Source: Microbacterium sp. SZ1 | Lineage (GTDB): Bacteria; Actinomycetota; Actinomycetes; Actinomycetales; Microbacteriaceae | Assembly (NCBI RefSeq): GCF_002362255.1 | Contig: NZ_LPVV01000007.1 | Coordinates: forward strand, 1-64,000 | Length of the DNA stretch: 64,000 bases | Direction of reading: 5' to 3' | Shown: positions 9,583-17,084 of the stretch, piece by piece | Layout of the letters: every line of letters starts with the position of its first letter | How positions within the stretch are numbered: position 1 is the first letter of the stretch | Program-made: the position numbers and the translations under genes | Notes under the pieces: generated by a model | The model's input: the letters and a program-made list of their open reading frames with translations, nothing else | Told to the model about the DNA's origin: nothing | Database searches by the model: none

Positions 9583-10641
9583 ATGACGCTGCCGGAAAGC
9601 TCTTCCCGCGTGCGCCAGCCGCGCACGGCGCGAGGCGCCGCGCCGACGCTGCACGATGTGGCGCGTGAAGCCGGGGTCTCGCTCGCCACGGCATCCCGCG
9701 TGCTGAACGGCTCGGAGCGCAAGGTCGCCGAGTCGTTCCGCGAGCGCGTCGAGCAGGCGGCTGCCGCCCTCGGCTACACGGCCAATGTCTCGGCGCAGGC
9801 CACCGCCCGCGGGACGTCGCCGGTCATCGCGCTGCTCGTCGCCGACATCGCCGACCCGTACTTCGGCCTCATCGCCGCTGGCGTCGCCCGCGGAGCCGAC
9901 GAGCAGGGTCTCGTCGTCTCGATTTCGGTGACCGAGCGCGACCCGGCCCGCGAGGCGCGGATCGTTCGCGCGCTGCGCGGCCAGCGGCCGCAGGGACTCA
10001 TCATCGCGGCCTCGCGGTCGACCGGGGAGGACTTCTCCGCGACCGAGGCCGAACTCGACGGGTTCGGCCGATTCGGCAGCCGGGTCGTGACGTTCGGAGC
10101 CCGCGTCGGCGACAACCGCCTCGTCGAGATCGACAACCGATCGGGTGCCGAGGACCTCGGTCGTCGCATGGGCGCGCTCGGCTACCGGTCGGCGATCGTC
10201 GTCGGTGCGGCACCCGGCGTGCTCACGTCGGACGAGCGCGTCGCCGGATTCACGAGCGGCTTCGAGGAGGCGGGTGGCACGATCGACCGCGTGCTCCGCG
10301 GCGACTTCCGCCGCGAGTCGGGAGCCGAGGCGATGGCCGCAGCGCTGGCCGACGGCGTCGACCCAGGCACCCTCGTGTTCGGCATGAGCGACGTGATCGC
10401 GATCGGGGCGATGTCGGCGATCCGCGCGGCGGGACGCGAAGTGGGGGCGGACATCGCGGTGTGCGGCTTCGACGACGTGCCGTCGGCGATGGACGTCTCG
10501 CCCGCTCTCACCACGGTGCGGGTCCCGTTGAGCGAGATCGGCTATCAGGCGTTCCGGGCGACGGTCGACGAGGACTGGCGTCAGACGTCCCTGCCGCTCG
10601 AGGTCATCGAGCGGGGGAGCACGCCGGGGGCGGCCGCATGA
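9583..10641 (+). CDS. LacI-family transcriptional regulator of the DUF993 operon
   Basis: A 352-residue LacI/GalR regulator. After a short arginine-rich tail the HTH is clear (TLHDVAREAGVSLATASRVLNG, starting near residue 22), followed by hinge LGYTANVSAQATARG and a sugar-binding domain ending in CGFDDVPSAMDVSPALTTVRVP. It follows the isomerase by about 60 bp with its own leaderless promoter, and its stop overlaps the glycerate kinase start (ATGA). The twin operators at 6203-6253 are the probable target; the inducer is probably the pathway's sugar. Confidence 0.88.
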   Translation: MTLPESSSRVRQPRTARGAAPTLHDVAREAGVSLATASRVLNGSERKVAESFRERVEQAAAALGYTANVSAQATARGTSPVIALLVADIADPYFGLIAAGVARGADEQGLVVSISVTERDPAREARIVRALRGQRPQGLIIAASRSTGEDFSATEAELDGFGRFGSRVVTFGARVGDNRLVEIDNRSGAEDLGRRMGALGYRSAIVVGAAPGVLTSDERVAGFTSGFEEAGGTIDRVLRGDFRRESGAEAMAAALADGVDPGTLVFGMSDVIAIGAMSAIRAAGREVGADIAVCGFDDVPSAMDVSPALTTVRVPLSEIGYQAFRATVDEDWRQTSLPLEVIERGSTPGAAA

Positions 10642-11738
10642 CTCGCGTGGTGCTGGCGCCGGACAGCTTCAAGGGCACGATCACCGCGGCGGATGCGGCG
10701 GCGGCGCTTGCCGAAGGATGGGCGACCGTCGAGCCGGACGCCGAGTTCGTGCATCGGCCCATGGCCGATGGCGGGGAGGGGACGGTCGCCGCCTTCGCTA
10801 CGGCGATCCCGGGAGCGCGACGCATGCCCGTCGCGGTCGATGGTCCGGCAGGATCGTCGATCGACTCCGCGTGGTTGCTGCTGCCGCCCGACGCGGAGGC
10901 CCCCGGCGGCACCGCCGTGGTCGACCTCGCCTCGACCTCGGGCATCGAACTGCTCGACGAGCTGCGTCCGTGGGACGCCGACACACGCGGCTTCGGCCAG
11001 GCGATCGGCGCGGCTCTCGGCCACGGCGTCTCCCGCGTCGTCGTCGGCATCGGTTCGAGCGCCTCCACGGACGGCGGGATCGGGATGCTGAGCGCACTCG
11101 GCGCGCGGTTCCTCGATGCGGCCGGGGCCCCGATCGCGCGAGGTGCCCGCGGACTCCTCGATCTCGCGTCGGTCGACCTCGGCGCACTGCGTGCGGCCCC
11201 CGAGGTGCGCGTGCTCACCGATGTGACCAACCCGCTCACCGGACCGCGCGGTGCGGCAGCCGTGTTCGGTCCGCAGAAGGGACTGCTGCCTGCGGACATC
11301 GAACGGGTGGATGCCGCGCTCGCGCGCCTCGCGGACCTGCTCGGCCTCGACCCTGCACTGCCCGGCACGGGCGCTGCCGGCGGAACCGGCGCGGCGCTCG
11401 TCGCCTGGGGCGCCGTCCTCGCGCCGGGAGCCGGTGAGGTCGCGGAGCTCGTCGGCGTCGACGCCGCGATCCGCTCCGCCGACGTGGTCGTCACGGGGGA
11501 GGGGTCGTACGACGGTCAGTCCGGCGACGGCAAGGTGCCGTCGTTCATCGCCGGGCTCGCAGCATCCGCCGGCGCGGCTCCGATGCTTGCGGCGGGACGC
11601 ATCACAGACGACTCCGACACGTCGCTGTTCACGGCATCCGCCTCGCTCACCGAACTGGCCGGCTCATCCGCCGCCGCGCTCGCCGATCCCGCACGCTGGC
11701 TGCGCGAGGCCGGCGCGGCGCTCGCCCGCTCTCGCTGA
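10638..11738 (+). CDS. glycerate kinase
   Basis: Phosphorylates D-glycerate with ATP to 2- or 3-phosphoglycerate, feeding lower glycolysis. The 366-residue protein shows the GlxK-type pattern: N-terminal VVLAPDSFKGTITAADAA, glycine-rich GIGSSASTDGGIGML, and GEGSYDGQSGDGK. The ATG overlaps the lacI stop. Its presence at the end of the DUF993 cluster suggests the pathway yields glycerate or a precursor such as hydroxypyruvate. The last codons and stop lie in a stretch (11716-11742) that is almost exactly duplicated at 11774-11802, part of the downstream repeat. Confidence 0.9.
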   Translation: MTRVVLAPDSFKGTITAADAAAALAEGWATVEPDAEFVHRPMADGGEGTVAAFATAIPGARRMPVAVDGPAGSSIDSAWLLLPPDAEAPGGTAVVDLASTSGIELLDELRPWDADTRGFGQAIGAALGHGVSRVVVGIGSSASTDGGIGMLSALGARFLDAAGAPIARGARGLLDLASVDLGALRAAPEVRVLTDVTNPLTGPRGAAAVFGPQKGLLPADIERVDAALARLADLLGLDPALPGTGAAGGTGAALVAWGAVLAPGAGEVAELVGVDAAIRSADVVVTGEGSYDGQSGDGKVPSFIAGLAASAGAAPMLAAGRITDDSDTSLFTASASLTELAGSSAAALADPARWLREAGAALARSR

Positions 11739-11758
11739 GCGGCGTCGTCGGCGGTCGC

Positions 11759-11843
11759 CGCGTTTCGTCTCGTCGCGGCGCTCGCCCGCTCGCGCTGAGC
11801 GGACTCTCCCGGGTCGTTGAGCGGGCGGAGCGAGACGAAACGC
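11759..11843. repeat. inverted pair of palindromic elements between glxK and pgm
   Basis: Left arm begins GCGTTTCGTCTCG (11760) and right arm ends CGAGACGAAACGC (to about 11843), with GGTCGTTGAGCGGGCG inside the right arm. It separates convergent glxK and pgm and could act as a bidirectional terminator. The same element recurs at 44802-44889 and inside two genes. Confidence 0.75.
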
Positions 11844-11850
11844 GCCGAAC

Positions 11851-13494
11851 TCAGCCCTCGAGCGCGGCGGAGACGACGGCTCGCGCCTCCTGCTGCACCT
11901 CGGCGAGGTGCTCCGGGCCGCGCAGACTCTCGGCGTACAGCTTGTAGACGTCCTCCGTGCCCGACGGTCGAGCGGCGAACCAGGCGTGCTCGGTCTGCAC
12001 CTTGAGCCCGCCGATCGCGGCGCCGTTGCCGGGCGCGTGCGAGAGCTTCGCCGTGATCTCCTCGCCCGCGAGGGTCGTGGCGGCGACGGCATCCGGTGCG
12101 AGCTTGCCGAGCGTGGCCTTCTGCTCGGGGGTGGCCGGGGCGTCGACCCGCTGGTAGGCCGACGAGCCGAAGGCCTCTTCCAGCTCCCGGTACCGCTCCG
12201 AGGGCGTCTTTCCCGTCACGGCGATGATCTCCGCGGCGAGCAGGCAGAGCAGGATGCCGTCCTTGTCGGTCGACCAGACGCTGCCGTCCTTGCGGAGGAA
12301 CGACGCACCGGCCGACTCCTCGCCGCCGAACGCGACGGTGCCGTCGAGCAGGCCGGGGACGAACCACTTGAAGCCCACCGGCACCTCGAGCAGGCGGCGG
12401 CCCAGGGACTCGGCGACGCGGTCGATGATCATCGACGACACCAGCGTCTTGCCGACCGCGGCGTCGCGCGGCCACTCGGCGCGGTGCGAGAACAGGTAGT
12501 CGATCGCGACAGCGAGGTAATGGTTGGGATTCATGAGCCCGGCGTCGGGGGTCACGATGCCGTGGCGGTCGGCATCCGCGTCGTTGCCGGTGAGCACGTC
12601 GAAATCGCCCTTCCTGGCGACGAGCGAGGCCATGGCCGACGGCGACGACGGATCCATGCGGATCTTCTCGTCCCAGTCGAGCGTCATGAAGCGCCAGGTC
12701 GGGTCGACCTCGGGGTTCACGACGGTCAGATCGAGGTCGTGGACCTCTTTGATGTGCGCCCAGTAGTCGACCGATGCGCCGCCGAGGGGATCGGCGCCGA
12801 TGCGCACCCCGGCGCGGCGGATCGCGTCGACGTCGATGATCGACGACAGGTCGCGCACGTAGGCGTCGCGGAAGTCGTAGCTCGGCAGGGCGTCCCCGTC
12901 GATGTCGGCGAAGCGCTCGCGCTTGACGCCGTCGAGGCCGTTCGCGATGAGCTCGTTCGCGCGGTCGGCGATCCATCCGGTCGCGTCGGTGTCGGCGGGG
13001 CCGCCGTGCGGCGGGTTGTACTTGAAGCCGCCGTCGCGCGGCGGGTTGTGCGAGGGGGTGACGACGATGCCGTCAGCGCGCCCCGCGGCATCCGGTGTCA
13101 GGTCGCGGTTGAAGGCGAGAATGGCGTGGCTCAGCGCGGGCGTCGGCACCCAGGAGTCGCGGGAGTCGACCCGCACGTCGACGCCGTTCGCGACGAGGAC
13201 CTCGATCGCGCTGCGCTCGGCCGGCAGCGAGAGCGCGTGCGTGTCGCGGCCGAGGAAGAGCGGCCCGGTGATGCCCTGCGCCGTGCGGTAGTCGACGATC
13301 GCCTGCGTGGTGGCGAGGATGTGGTTCTCGTTGAAGCTGTTGGAGAGCGAGGAGCCGCGGTGGCCGCTCGTGCCGAAGACCACCCGCTCGGCGGCGACAT
13401 CGGGATTCGGCGTCCGATCGTAGTAGGCGGCGATCAGCTCGTCGACGTCGATCAGGTCAGTGTCCTCCGCGGGGAGGCCGGCACGGCTCGTCAT
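11851..13494 (-). CDS. pgm: phosphoglucomutase (alpha-D-glucose-specific)
   Basis: Interconverts glucose 1-phosphate and glucose 6-phosphate, linking the Leloir pathway and glycogen/cell-wall sugars to glycolysis. At 547 residues it has the length of the bacterial Pgm subgroup. Hallmarks: phosphoserine loop VVTPSHNPP with S148, metal loop NDADADRHG (D305/D307/D309), sugar-binding GGEESAGAS and a C-terminal phosphate-binding RPSGTED motif. The ATG at 13494 is chosen because the frame upstream of it adds only nine unconvincing residues. Standing alone between convergent glxK and divergent pheA. Confidence 0.95.
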   Translation of the reverse strand: MTSRAGLPAEDTDLIDVDELIAAYYDRTPNPDVAAERVVFGTSGHRGSSLSNSFNENHILATTQAIVDYRTAQGITGPLFLGRDTHALSLPAERSAIEVLVANGVDVRVDSRDSWVPTPALSHAILAFNRDLTPDAAGRADGIVVTPSHNPPRDGGFKYNPPHGGPADTDATGWIADRANELIANGLDGVKRERFADIDGDALPSYDFRDAYVRDLSSIIDVDAIRRAGVRIGADPLGGASVDYWAHIKEVHDLDLTVVNPEVDPTWRFMTLDWDEKIRMDPSSPSAMASLVARKGDFDVLTGNDADADRHGIVTPDAGLMNPNHYLAVAIDYLFSHRAEWPRDAAVGKTLVSSMIIDRVAESLGRRLLEVPVGFKWFVPGLLDGTVAFGGEESAGASFLRKDGSVWSTDKDGILLCLLAAEIIAVTGKTPSERYRELEEAFGSSAYQRVDAPATPEQKATLGKLAPDAVAATTLAGEEITAKLSHAPGNGAAIGGLKVQTEHAWFAARPSGTEDVYKLYAESLRGPEHLAEVQQEARAVVSAALEG

Positions 13495-13585
13495 GCAGAC
13501 AGTCTGCCCCCATCTCGGCATCCGCGCATCTCGATGTCCGGTGCTTGACAGCGGGCAGCGCGGGGGTCTCGAGCGGCGAGTGCCC

Positions 13586-13591
13586 TAAGGT
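13586..13591 (+). promoter_or_regulatory. -10 box TAAGGT of leaderless pheA
   Basis: TAAGGT, seven bases, then the GTG start of pheA at 13599; no Shine-Dalgarno is present between them. Confidence 0.6.
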
Positions 13592-13598
13592 GAAACGC

Positions 13599-14540
13599 GT
13601 GACCGAACGCCGCACCTACAGCTATCTGGGCCCTGCCGGAACGTTCACGGAGGCGGCGCTCGACCAGGTCGCCGAGGCGCGTGGTCAGGACTGGCGGGCT
13701 GTGCACAACGTCGGCGAGGCGCTCGCCGACGTGCTCGAGGGGCGCAGCTACGCCGCGATGATCGCGATCGAGAACTCGATCGAGGGTGGCGTCTCCACGA
13801 CGCAGGACGCGCTCGCGACGCTGCCCGGACTCCGCATCATCGGCGAGTACCTCGTGCCGGTGAACTTCGTGCTCGTCGCGCCGCGCGGCACGACCCTCGC
13901 CGAGGTGCAGGTGATCGCCGCGCATCCCGTCGCCTACGCGCAGTGCCACGGCTGGCTCGGCGCGAACGTACCGTCCCACTCGCACGTGCCCGCTGCCAGC
14001 AACGTCGCCTCGGCGATCGGCGTGCTCGACGGATCGCTCCCGGCCCAGGCCGCGATCGCCGCGCCCGGCATCGTGAAGCACCTCGACGTCGACGTGCTCG
14101 CGGAAGGCATCGGCGACAACGCCCAGGCCGTCACCCGCTTCGTGCTCGTGACGCGGACGACCACGGCCCCCGCGCCCACCGGCGCCGACAAGACGTCACT
14201 CATCGTCGAGCTGCCCCACGACCACCCGGGTTCGCTGCTGGAGATGCTCGAGCAGTTTTCGACCCGAGGCATCAACCTCTCGCTCATCGAGTCGCGACCC
14301 ATCGGCGACGAGCTCGGACGGTATCGCTTCGTGATCGACGCCGACGGTCACGTCTCCCACGAGCGCATGGCCGATGCGCTGCTCGGCATCCGCCGGTTCA
14401 GCCCGCGCGTCGTGTTCCTGGGCTCGTATCCGCGTGCCGACCGCAAGGTCGTGCAGTACCCCGACCGCTACGCCGACGACGTGTTCGTCGAGGCGCGGGA
14501 CTGGCTGCGCGGCATCCTCTCCGGCGAGCCGGAGGCGTAG
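13599..14540 (+). CDS. pheA: prephenate dehydratase
   Basis: Converts prephenate to phenylpyruvate in phenylalanine synthesis. Monofunctional, 313 residues. The catalytic domain starts YSYLGPAGTFTEAAL, has IENSIEGGVS (57-66) and the conserved Thr-Arg-Phe at 179-181. A C-terminal ACT domain follows from about residue 200 with the ESRP motif (231-234) that in this family takes part in feedback inhibition by phenylalanine. No chorismate mutase domain is fused. The GTG start at 13599 is supported by the -10 box seven bases upstream and by the family's usual N-terminus; longer in-frame starts would precede the promoter. Confidence 0.95.
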   Translation: MTERRTYSYLGPAGTFTEAALDQVAEARGQDWRAVHNVGEALADVLEGRSYAAMIAIENSIEGGVSTTQDALATLPGLRIIGEYLVPVNFVLVAPRGTTLAEVQVIAAHPVAYAQCHGWLGANVPSHSHVPAASNVASAIGVLDGSLPAQAAIAAPGIVKHLDVDVLAEGIGDNAQAVTRFVLVTRTTTAPAPTGADKTSLIVELPHDHPGSLLEMLEQFSTRGINLSLIESRPIGDELGRYRFVIDADGHVSHERMADALLGIRRFSPRVVFLGSYPRADRKVVQYPDRYADDVFVEARDWLRGILSGEPEA

Positions 14541-14556
14541 CGCGCGCCGACCAGGG

Positions 14557-14606
14557 AAGATCAGAACTGCTTCCGAACACGGCCGCTCAGAAGCGTTTCT
14601 GATCTT
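14557..14606. terminator. inverted repeat between convergent pheA and a small gene
   Basis: Arms AAGATCAGAACTGCTTC (14557-14573) and its near-complement (14590-14606) form a 17-bp stem with two mismatches and a 16-nt loop. It lies right after the pheA stop and before the 3' end of the small leftward gene, so it can serve both. No strong T-tract. Confidence 0.55.
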
Positions 14607-14625
14607 GCGTCGCCCCAGCCCGAGG

Positions 14626-14832
14626 TCAGTGCTCGACGAACATCGGCCAGGCGCTGCCCGGCCGCATCTTCGAGTGCAACGCGCCCTTCGCCGAGGCGAG
14701 GCTCGGGTAGGTGCCGGCCGCGGCATCCGAGCCCGCCATCACGACGGTGTATCCCTCGTCGTCGTGTCGGATGCTGCCGACCACGCCGTTCGTCCCGTAC
14801 GCCACCCAGAGTGCCAGGGTCTTGGTGCTCAT
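14626..14832 (-). CDS. small protein of unknown function
   Basis: A 68-residue protein starting at MSTKTLALWVAYG, preceded by GGAAGGGG at normal distance. It contains repeated short glycine/alanine-bounded segments (YGTNGVVGSI, VVMAGSDAAAGTYPSLASAKGALHSK) and ends FVEH. It has no signal peptide, membrane segment or cysteine. I do not recognise the family. The codon pattern and the good ribosome binding site support it as real; it is convergent with pheA and transcribed alone. Confidence 0.6.
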   Translation of the reverse strand: MSTKTLALWVAYGTNGVVGSIRHDDEGYTVVMAGSDAAAGTYPSLASAKGALHSKMRPGSAWPMFVEH

Positions 14833-14916
14833 CGTCGAACCCCTTCCGTTGCGGCCGACGCTACGCCCCACCGCGGGCGAAAACCAGCCCTTGCGGGCGA
14901 CGCGGGATGCTGTGCG

Positions 14917-15954
14917 CTACCGCATCGCGGCGGCGACGAGCTCGAGCGTCTGCGCCCGGCCGGCGGCGCTGTCGCGCGGCTCGGACTCGTACGCGCCGGC
15001 GACCGGCGAGAGCATGACCTCGTCGACGCCGTGGGTCGCCGCGAACGCGCGGAGCTCGTCGGCCACCGACTCGCCCGTGCCGACGAACCACCGCGAGCGT
15101 GCTGCCTCGACGACCTGATCGGTCGCGGCATCCGTCTCGGCGGCAAGCGCCTCCTCGACCGTCTCGAGGGCGACGAGCGGCTTGTTCAGCCGCAACCGCG
15201 CCATCATGCGCAGCTGAGGGAGGGCGCGCGCCTCCGCCTCCTCCTGTGAGGCGGATGCGACAGCGTTGACGGTGAGGAACGTGCGCGGCTCGGGGTGCTC
15301 CTCGCTGGGGCGGTAGCCGCTGCGGTACAGGTCGAGCGCGCGTTCGAGACCCTGACCCGAGAAGTGATTCGCGAACACATACGGCAGTCCGTGCGAGGCA
15401 GCGAGCTGGGCGGAGTAGTCGCTCGATCCGAGCAGCCACACCTCGGGGGCGCCGGTGGCGGCCGGGGTCGCGCGCACGGTGTACTCGCCGCCCGACGTGA
15501 AGCGCACGGTCGCGCCGTCACCCGACACGAGAGCGCCGATGTCCTGCACGTGGCGGGGGAACTGCTCGACATCGCTGGTCGTGCCCGATCCGCGCAGCAG
15601 CTGGGTGATGACGGGGTCACTGCCCGGTGCGCGGCCGAGACCGAGGTCGATGCGGCCGGGGGCGATGGCCTCCAGCGCGGCGAACTGCTCCGCGACGATG
15701 AGCGGCGCGTGATTCGGCAGCATGACGCCGCCCGAGCCCAGACGGATCGTCGAGGTGCGCGTGGCCGCGGCAGCGATGAGCACCGGGGGAGTGGTGGATG
15801 CCACGGCGGGCATGTTGTGGTGCTCGGCGAACCAGTACCGGCGATAGCCGAGCCGGTCGGCCGCCTCGGCGAGGGACAGCGAGGCCGCGATGGCCTCGGC
15901 GCTGGTCTGCCCGGTGCGCACCGGGACGAGGTCGAGGACGGAGAGAGCAGTCAC
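14917..15954 (-). CDS. LLM-class flavin-dependent oxidoreductase (luciferase-like)
   Basis: A 345-residue F420- or FMN-type luciferase-like monooxygenase-family protein. Features: LSVLDLVPVRTGQTSAEA at the N-terminus, RYWFAEHHNMP around residue 50, GSGGVMLPNHAPLIVAEQFAALEAIAPGRIDLGLGRAPGSDP, typical of the MsnO8/alkanal-type subgroup annotated as LLM oxidoreductase. The GTG at 15954 is used because it directly precedes the family N-terminus; the upstream open frame crosses a palindromic repeat. Substrate unknown. It is downstream of hsp20 on the same strand but separated by 258 bp with a large palindrome. Confidence 0.85.
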   Translation of the reverse strand: MTALSVLDLVPVRTGQTSAEAIAASLSLAEAADRLGYRRYWFAEHHNMPAVASTTPPVLIAAAATRTSTIRLGSGGVMLPNHAPLIVAEQFAALEAIAPGRIDLGLGRAPGSDPVITQLLRGSGTTSDVEQFPRHVQDIGALVSGDGATVRFTSGGEYTVRATPAATGAPEVWLLGSSDYSAQLAASHGLPYVFANHFSGQGLERALDLYRSGYRPSEEHPEPRTFLTVNAVASASQEEAEARALPQLRMMARLRLNKPLVALETVEEALAAETDAATDQVVEAARSRWFVGTGESVADELRAFAATHGVDEVMLSPVAGAYESEPRDSAAGRAQTLELVAAAMR

Positions 15955-16071
15955 CCCGAGACCAACGTCGGGCGGCGTGCGGGCATTCCCGACCGTGCGG
16001 ATGAAGGAGCGTGCGGACGGGGGGCAGCCGCCTGACACCTCACCGCCCTCCGCCGACCCACCCCGTCTTGC

Positions 16072-16153
16072 CGAGCCACCCCCTACCGCGCGAGCCACCC
16101 CGGTGCGCGCGGTACACGCAGGGGTGGCTCGGCGCGAAAGGGGTGGCTCGGCG
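16072..16153. repeat. four-arm palindrome built from GAGCCACCCC
   Basis: CGAGCCACCCC occurs at 16072-16082 and 16091-16101; its complement GGGGTGGCTCG occurs at 16121-16131 and 16140-16150. The arms can pair outer with outer and inner with inner, or cross-pair. It lies after hsp20 and may terminate its transcript. Layout matches the palindromes at 18890 and 36018, although the sequence differs. Confidence 0.7.
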
Positions 16154-16212
16154 TTCATGGCGGGATGGGGCGGCGGAGGGGGCGGAGCGAGGTCCGCCCC
16201 CTCACGACCGGA

Positions 16213-16635
16213 TCAGGCGTCGATCGCCTGACGCTGCTCCGTCGACTCGACCGTGATCTTGCGCGGCTTGGCCCGCTCGCTGACCGGGATGATGACCGAC
16301 AGCACGCCGCTCTCGTACGAGGCGCTGATGCCGTCGAGGTCGACCCCGTCACCCAGCGTGAACTGGCGCAGGAACGAGCCGGCGCCGCGCTCGCGCGCGA
16401 GCCAGCGCACTCCCTCGCGGGTATCCGCGGTGCGCTGAGCGCGGATCGTCAGCTGCCCGCCGTCGAGATCGACGTCGATCGAGCCGGGGTCGACCCCGGG
16501 CAGGTCGGCATGCAGGATGTAGCGGTCGCCGTCGCGGTAGAGGTCCACCGGCATCAGCCGGGGTGCGCGAACGGAGTCCAGCACGCTCGCGGCGAAGCGA
16601 TCGAGCTGGCTGAAGGGATCGAAGGTCAGTGCCAT
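16213..16635 (-). CDS. Hsp20/alpha-crystallin family small heat-shock protein
   Basis: ATP-independent holdase chaperone, 140 residues. The N-terminal segment MALTFDPFSQLDRFAAS is typical of actinobacterial Hsp20; the alpha-crystallin domain (about 35-130) includes YILHADLPGVDPGSIDVDLDGGQLTIRA and ends in GVLSVIIPVSERAKPRKITVES. The ATG at 16635 follows AAGGAGAA at proper distance. It is divergent from a MerR-type regulator, with an unusually AT-rich 124-bp control region carrying two dyads, which suggests heat or stress control by that regulator. Confidence 0.92.
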   Translation of the reverse strand: MALTFDPFSQLDRFAASVLDSVRAPRLMPVDLYRDGDRYILHADLPGVDPGSIDVDLDGGQLTIRAQRTADTREGVRWLARERGAGSFLRQFTLGDGVDLDGISASYESGVLSVIIPVSERAKPRKITVESTEQRQAIDA

Positions 16636-16674
16636 GAGGTTCTCCTTTCGTGCGGCCCAGAGGGCGGAACTTGT

Positions 16675-16720
16675 GATGCAGGTAATCTGCATCTGTTGCT
16701 ATAGATTTTTTATAGAACAG
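16675..16720. promoter_or_regulatory. two dyad operators between hsp20 and merR
   Basis: A perfect dyad GATGCAG-5-CTGCATC (16675-16693, 19 bp, the length typical of MerR operators) abuts a second dyad CTGTT-CTATA ... TATAG-AACAG (16693-16720, one bulged G). This is the most AT-rich stretch for kilobases around. Probably the site where the divergent MerR protein controls hsp20 and itself. Confidence 0.6.
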
Positions 16721-16759
16721 GGCGAGATAGAATGCAAGTCCCCAGTGAAGGAAGCGTCG

Positions 16760-17053
16760 ATGAGCGATCGAGACCCAGGGATGCCGGTGTACGGCATCGC
16801 CGTCGCCGCACAGTTGAGCGGCGTGCCCGAGGCGAGCCTGCGCCTGTTCGAGGCCAAGGGGCTCATCGCGCCCGCACGCAGCGATGGCGGCACGCGGCGC
16901 TACAGCGACGACGACCTCGCGCGCGTGCGCCGCGTCACCGATCTCCGTGACGAGGGCATCAACATCACCGGCATCCGACGCGTGCTCGATCTGCAGGACG
17001 AGAACGCGGACCTCCGCGGCGAACTGGCCGAGGGAGCGACCGGACGCGAGTGA
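16760..17053 (+). CDS. MerR-family regulator, probably of hsp20
   Basis: A 97-residue protein that is nearly only a MerR HTH-wing domain: YGIAVAAQLSGVPEASLRLFEAKGLIAPARSDGGTRRYSDDDLARVRRVTDLRDEG. The short C-terminus (IRRVLDLQDENADLRGEL) is the dimerisation helix, and there is no effector domain or cysteine. HspR-type heat-shock repressors have this architecture. The ATG at 16760 follows GAAGGAAG; an upstream ATG is inside the operators. Divergent from hsp20, so an HspR-like role is likely, but the classical HAIR inverted repeat was not seen. Confidence 0.85.
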   Translation: MSDRDPGMPVYGIAVAAQLSGVPEASLRLFEAKGLIAPARSDGGTRRYSDDDLARVRRVTDLRDEGINITGIRRVLDLQDENADLRGELAEGATGRE

Positions 17054-17072
17054 GCCGCGCGACCGACGGCAG

Positions 17073-17078
17073 TATCTT
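17073..17078 (+). promoter_or_regulatory. -10 box TATCTT of leaderless antiporter gene
   Basis: TATCTT, six bases (GAGGGC), then ATG at 17085. No separate ribosome binding site. Confidence 0.55.
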
Positions 17079-17084
17079 GAGGGC

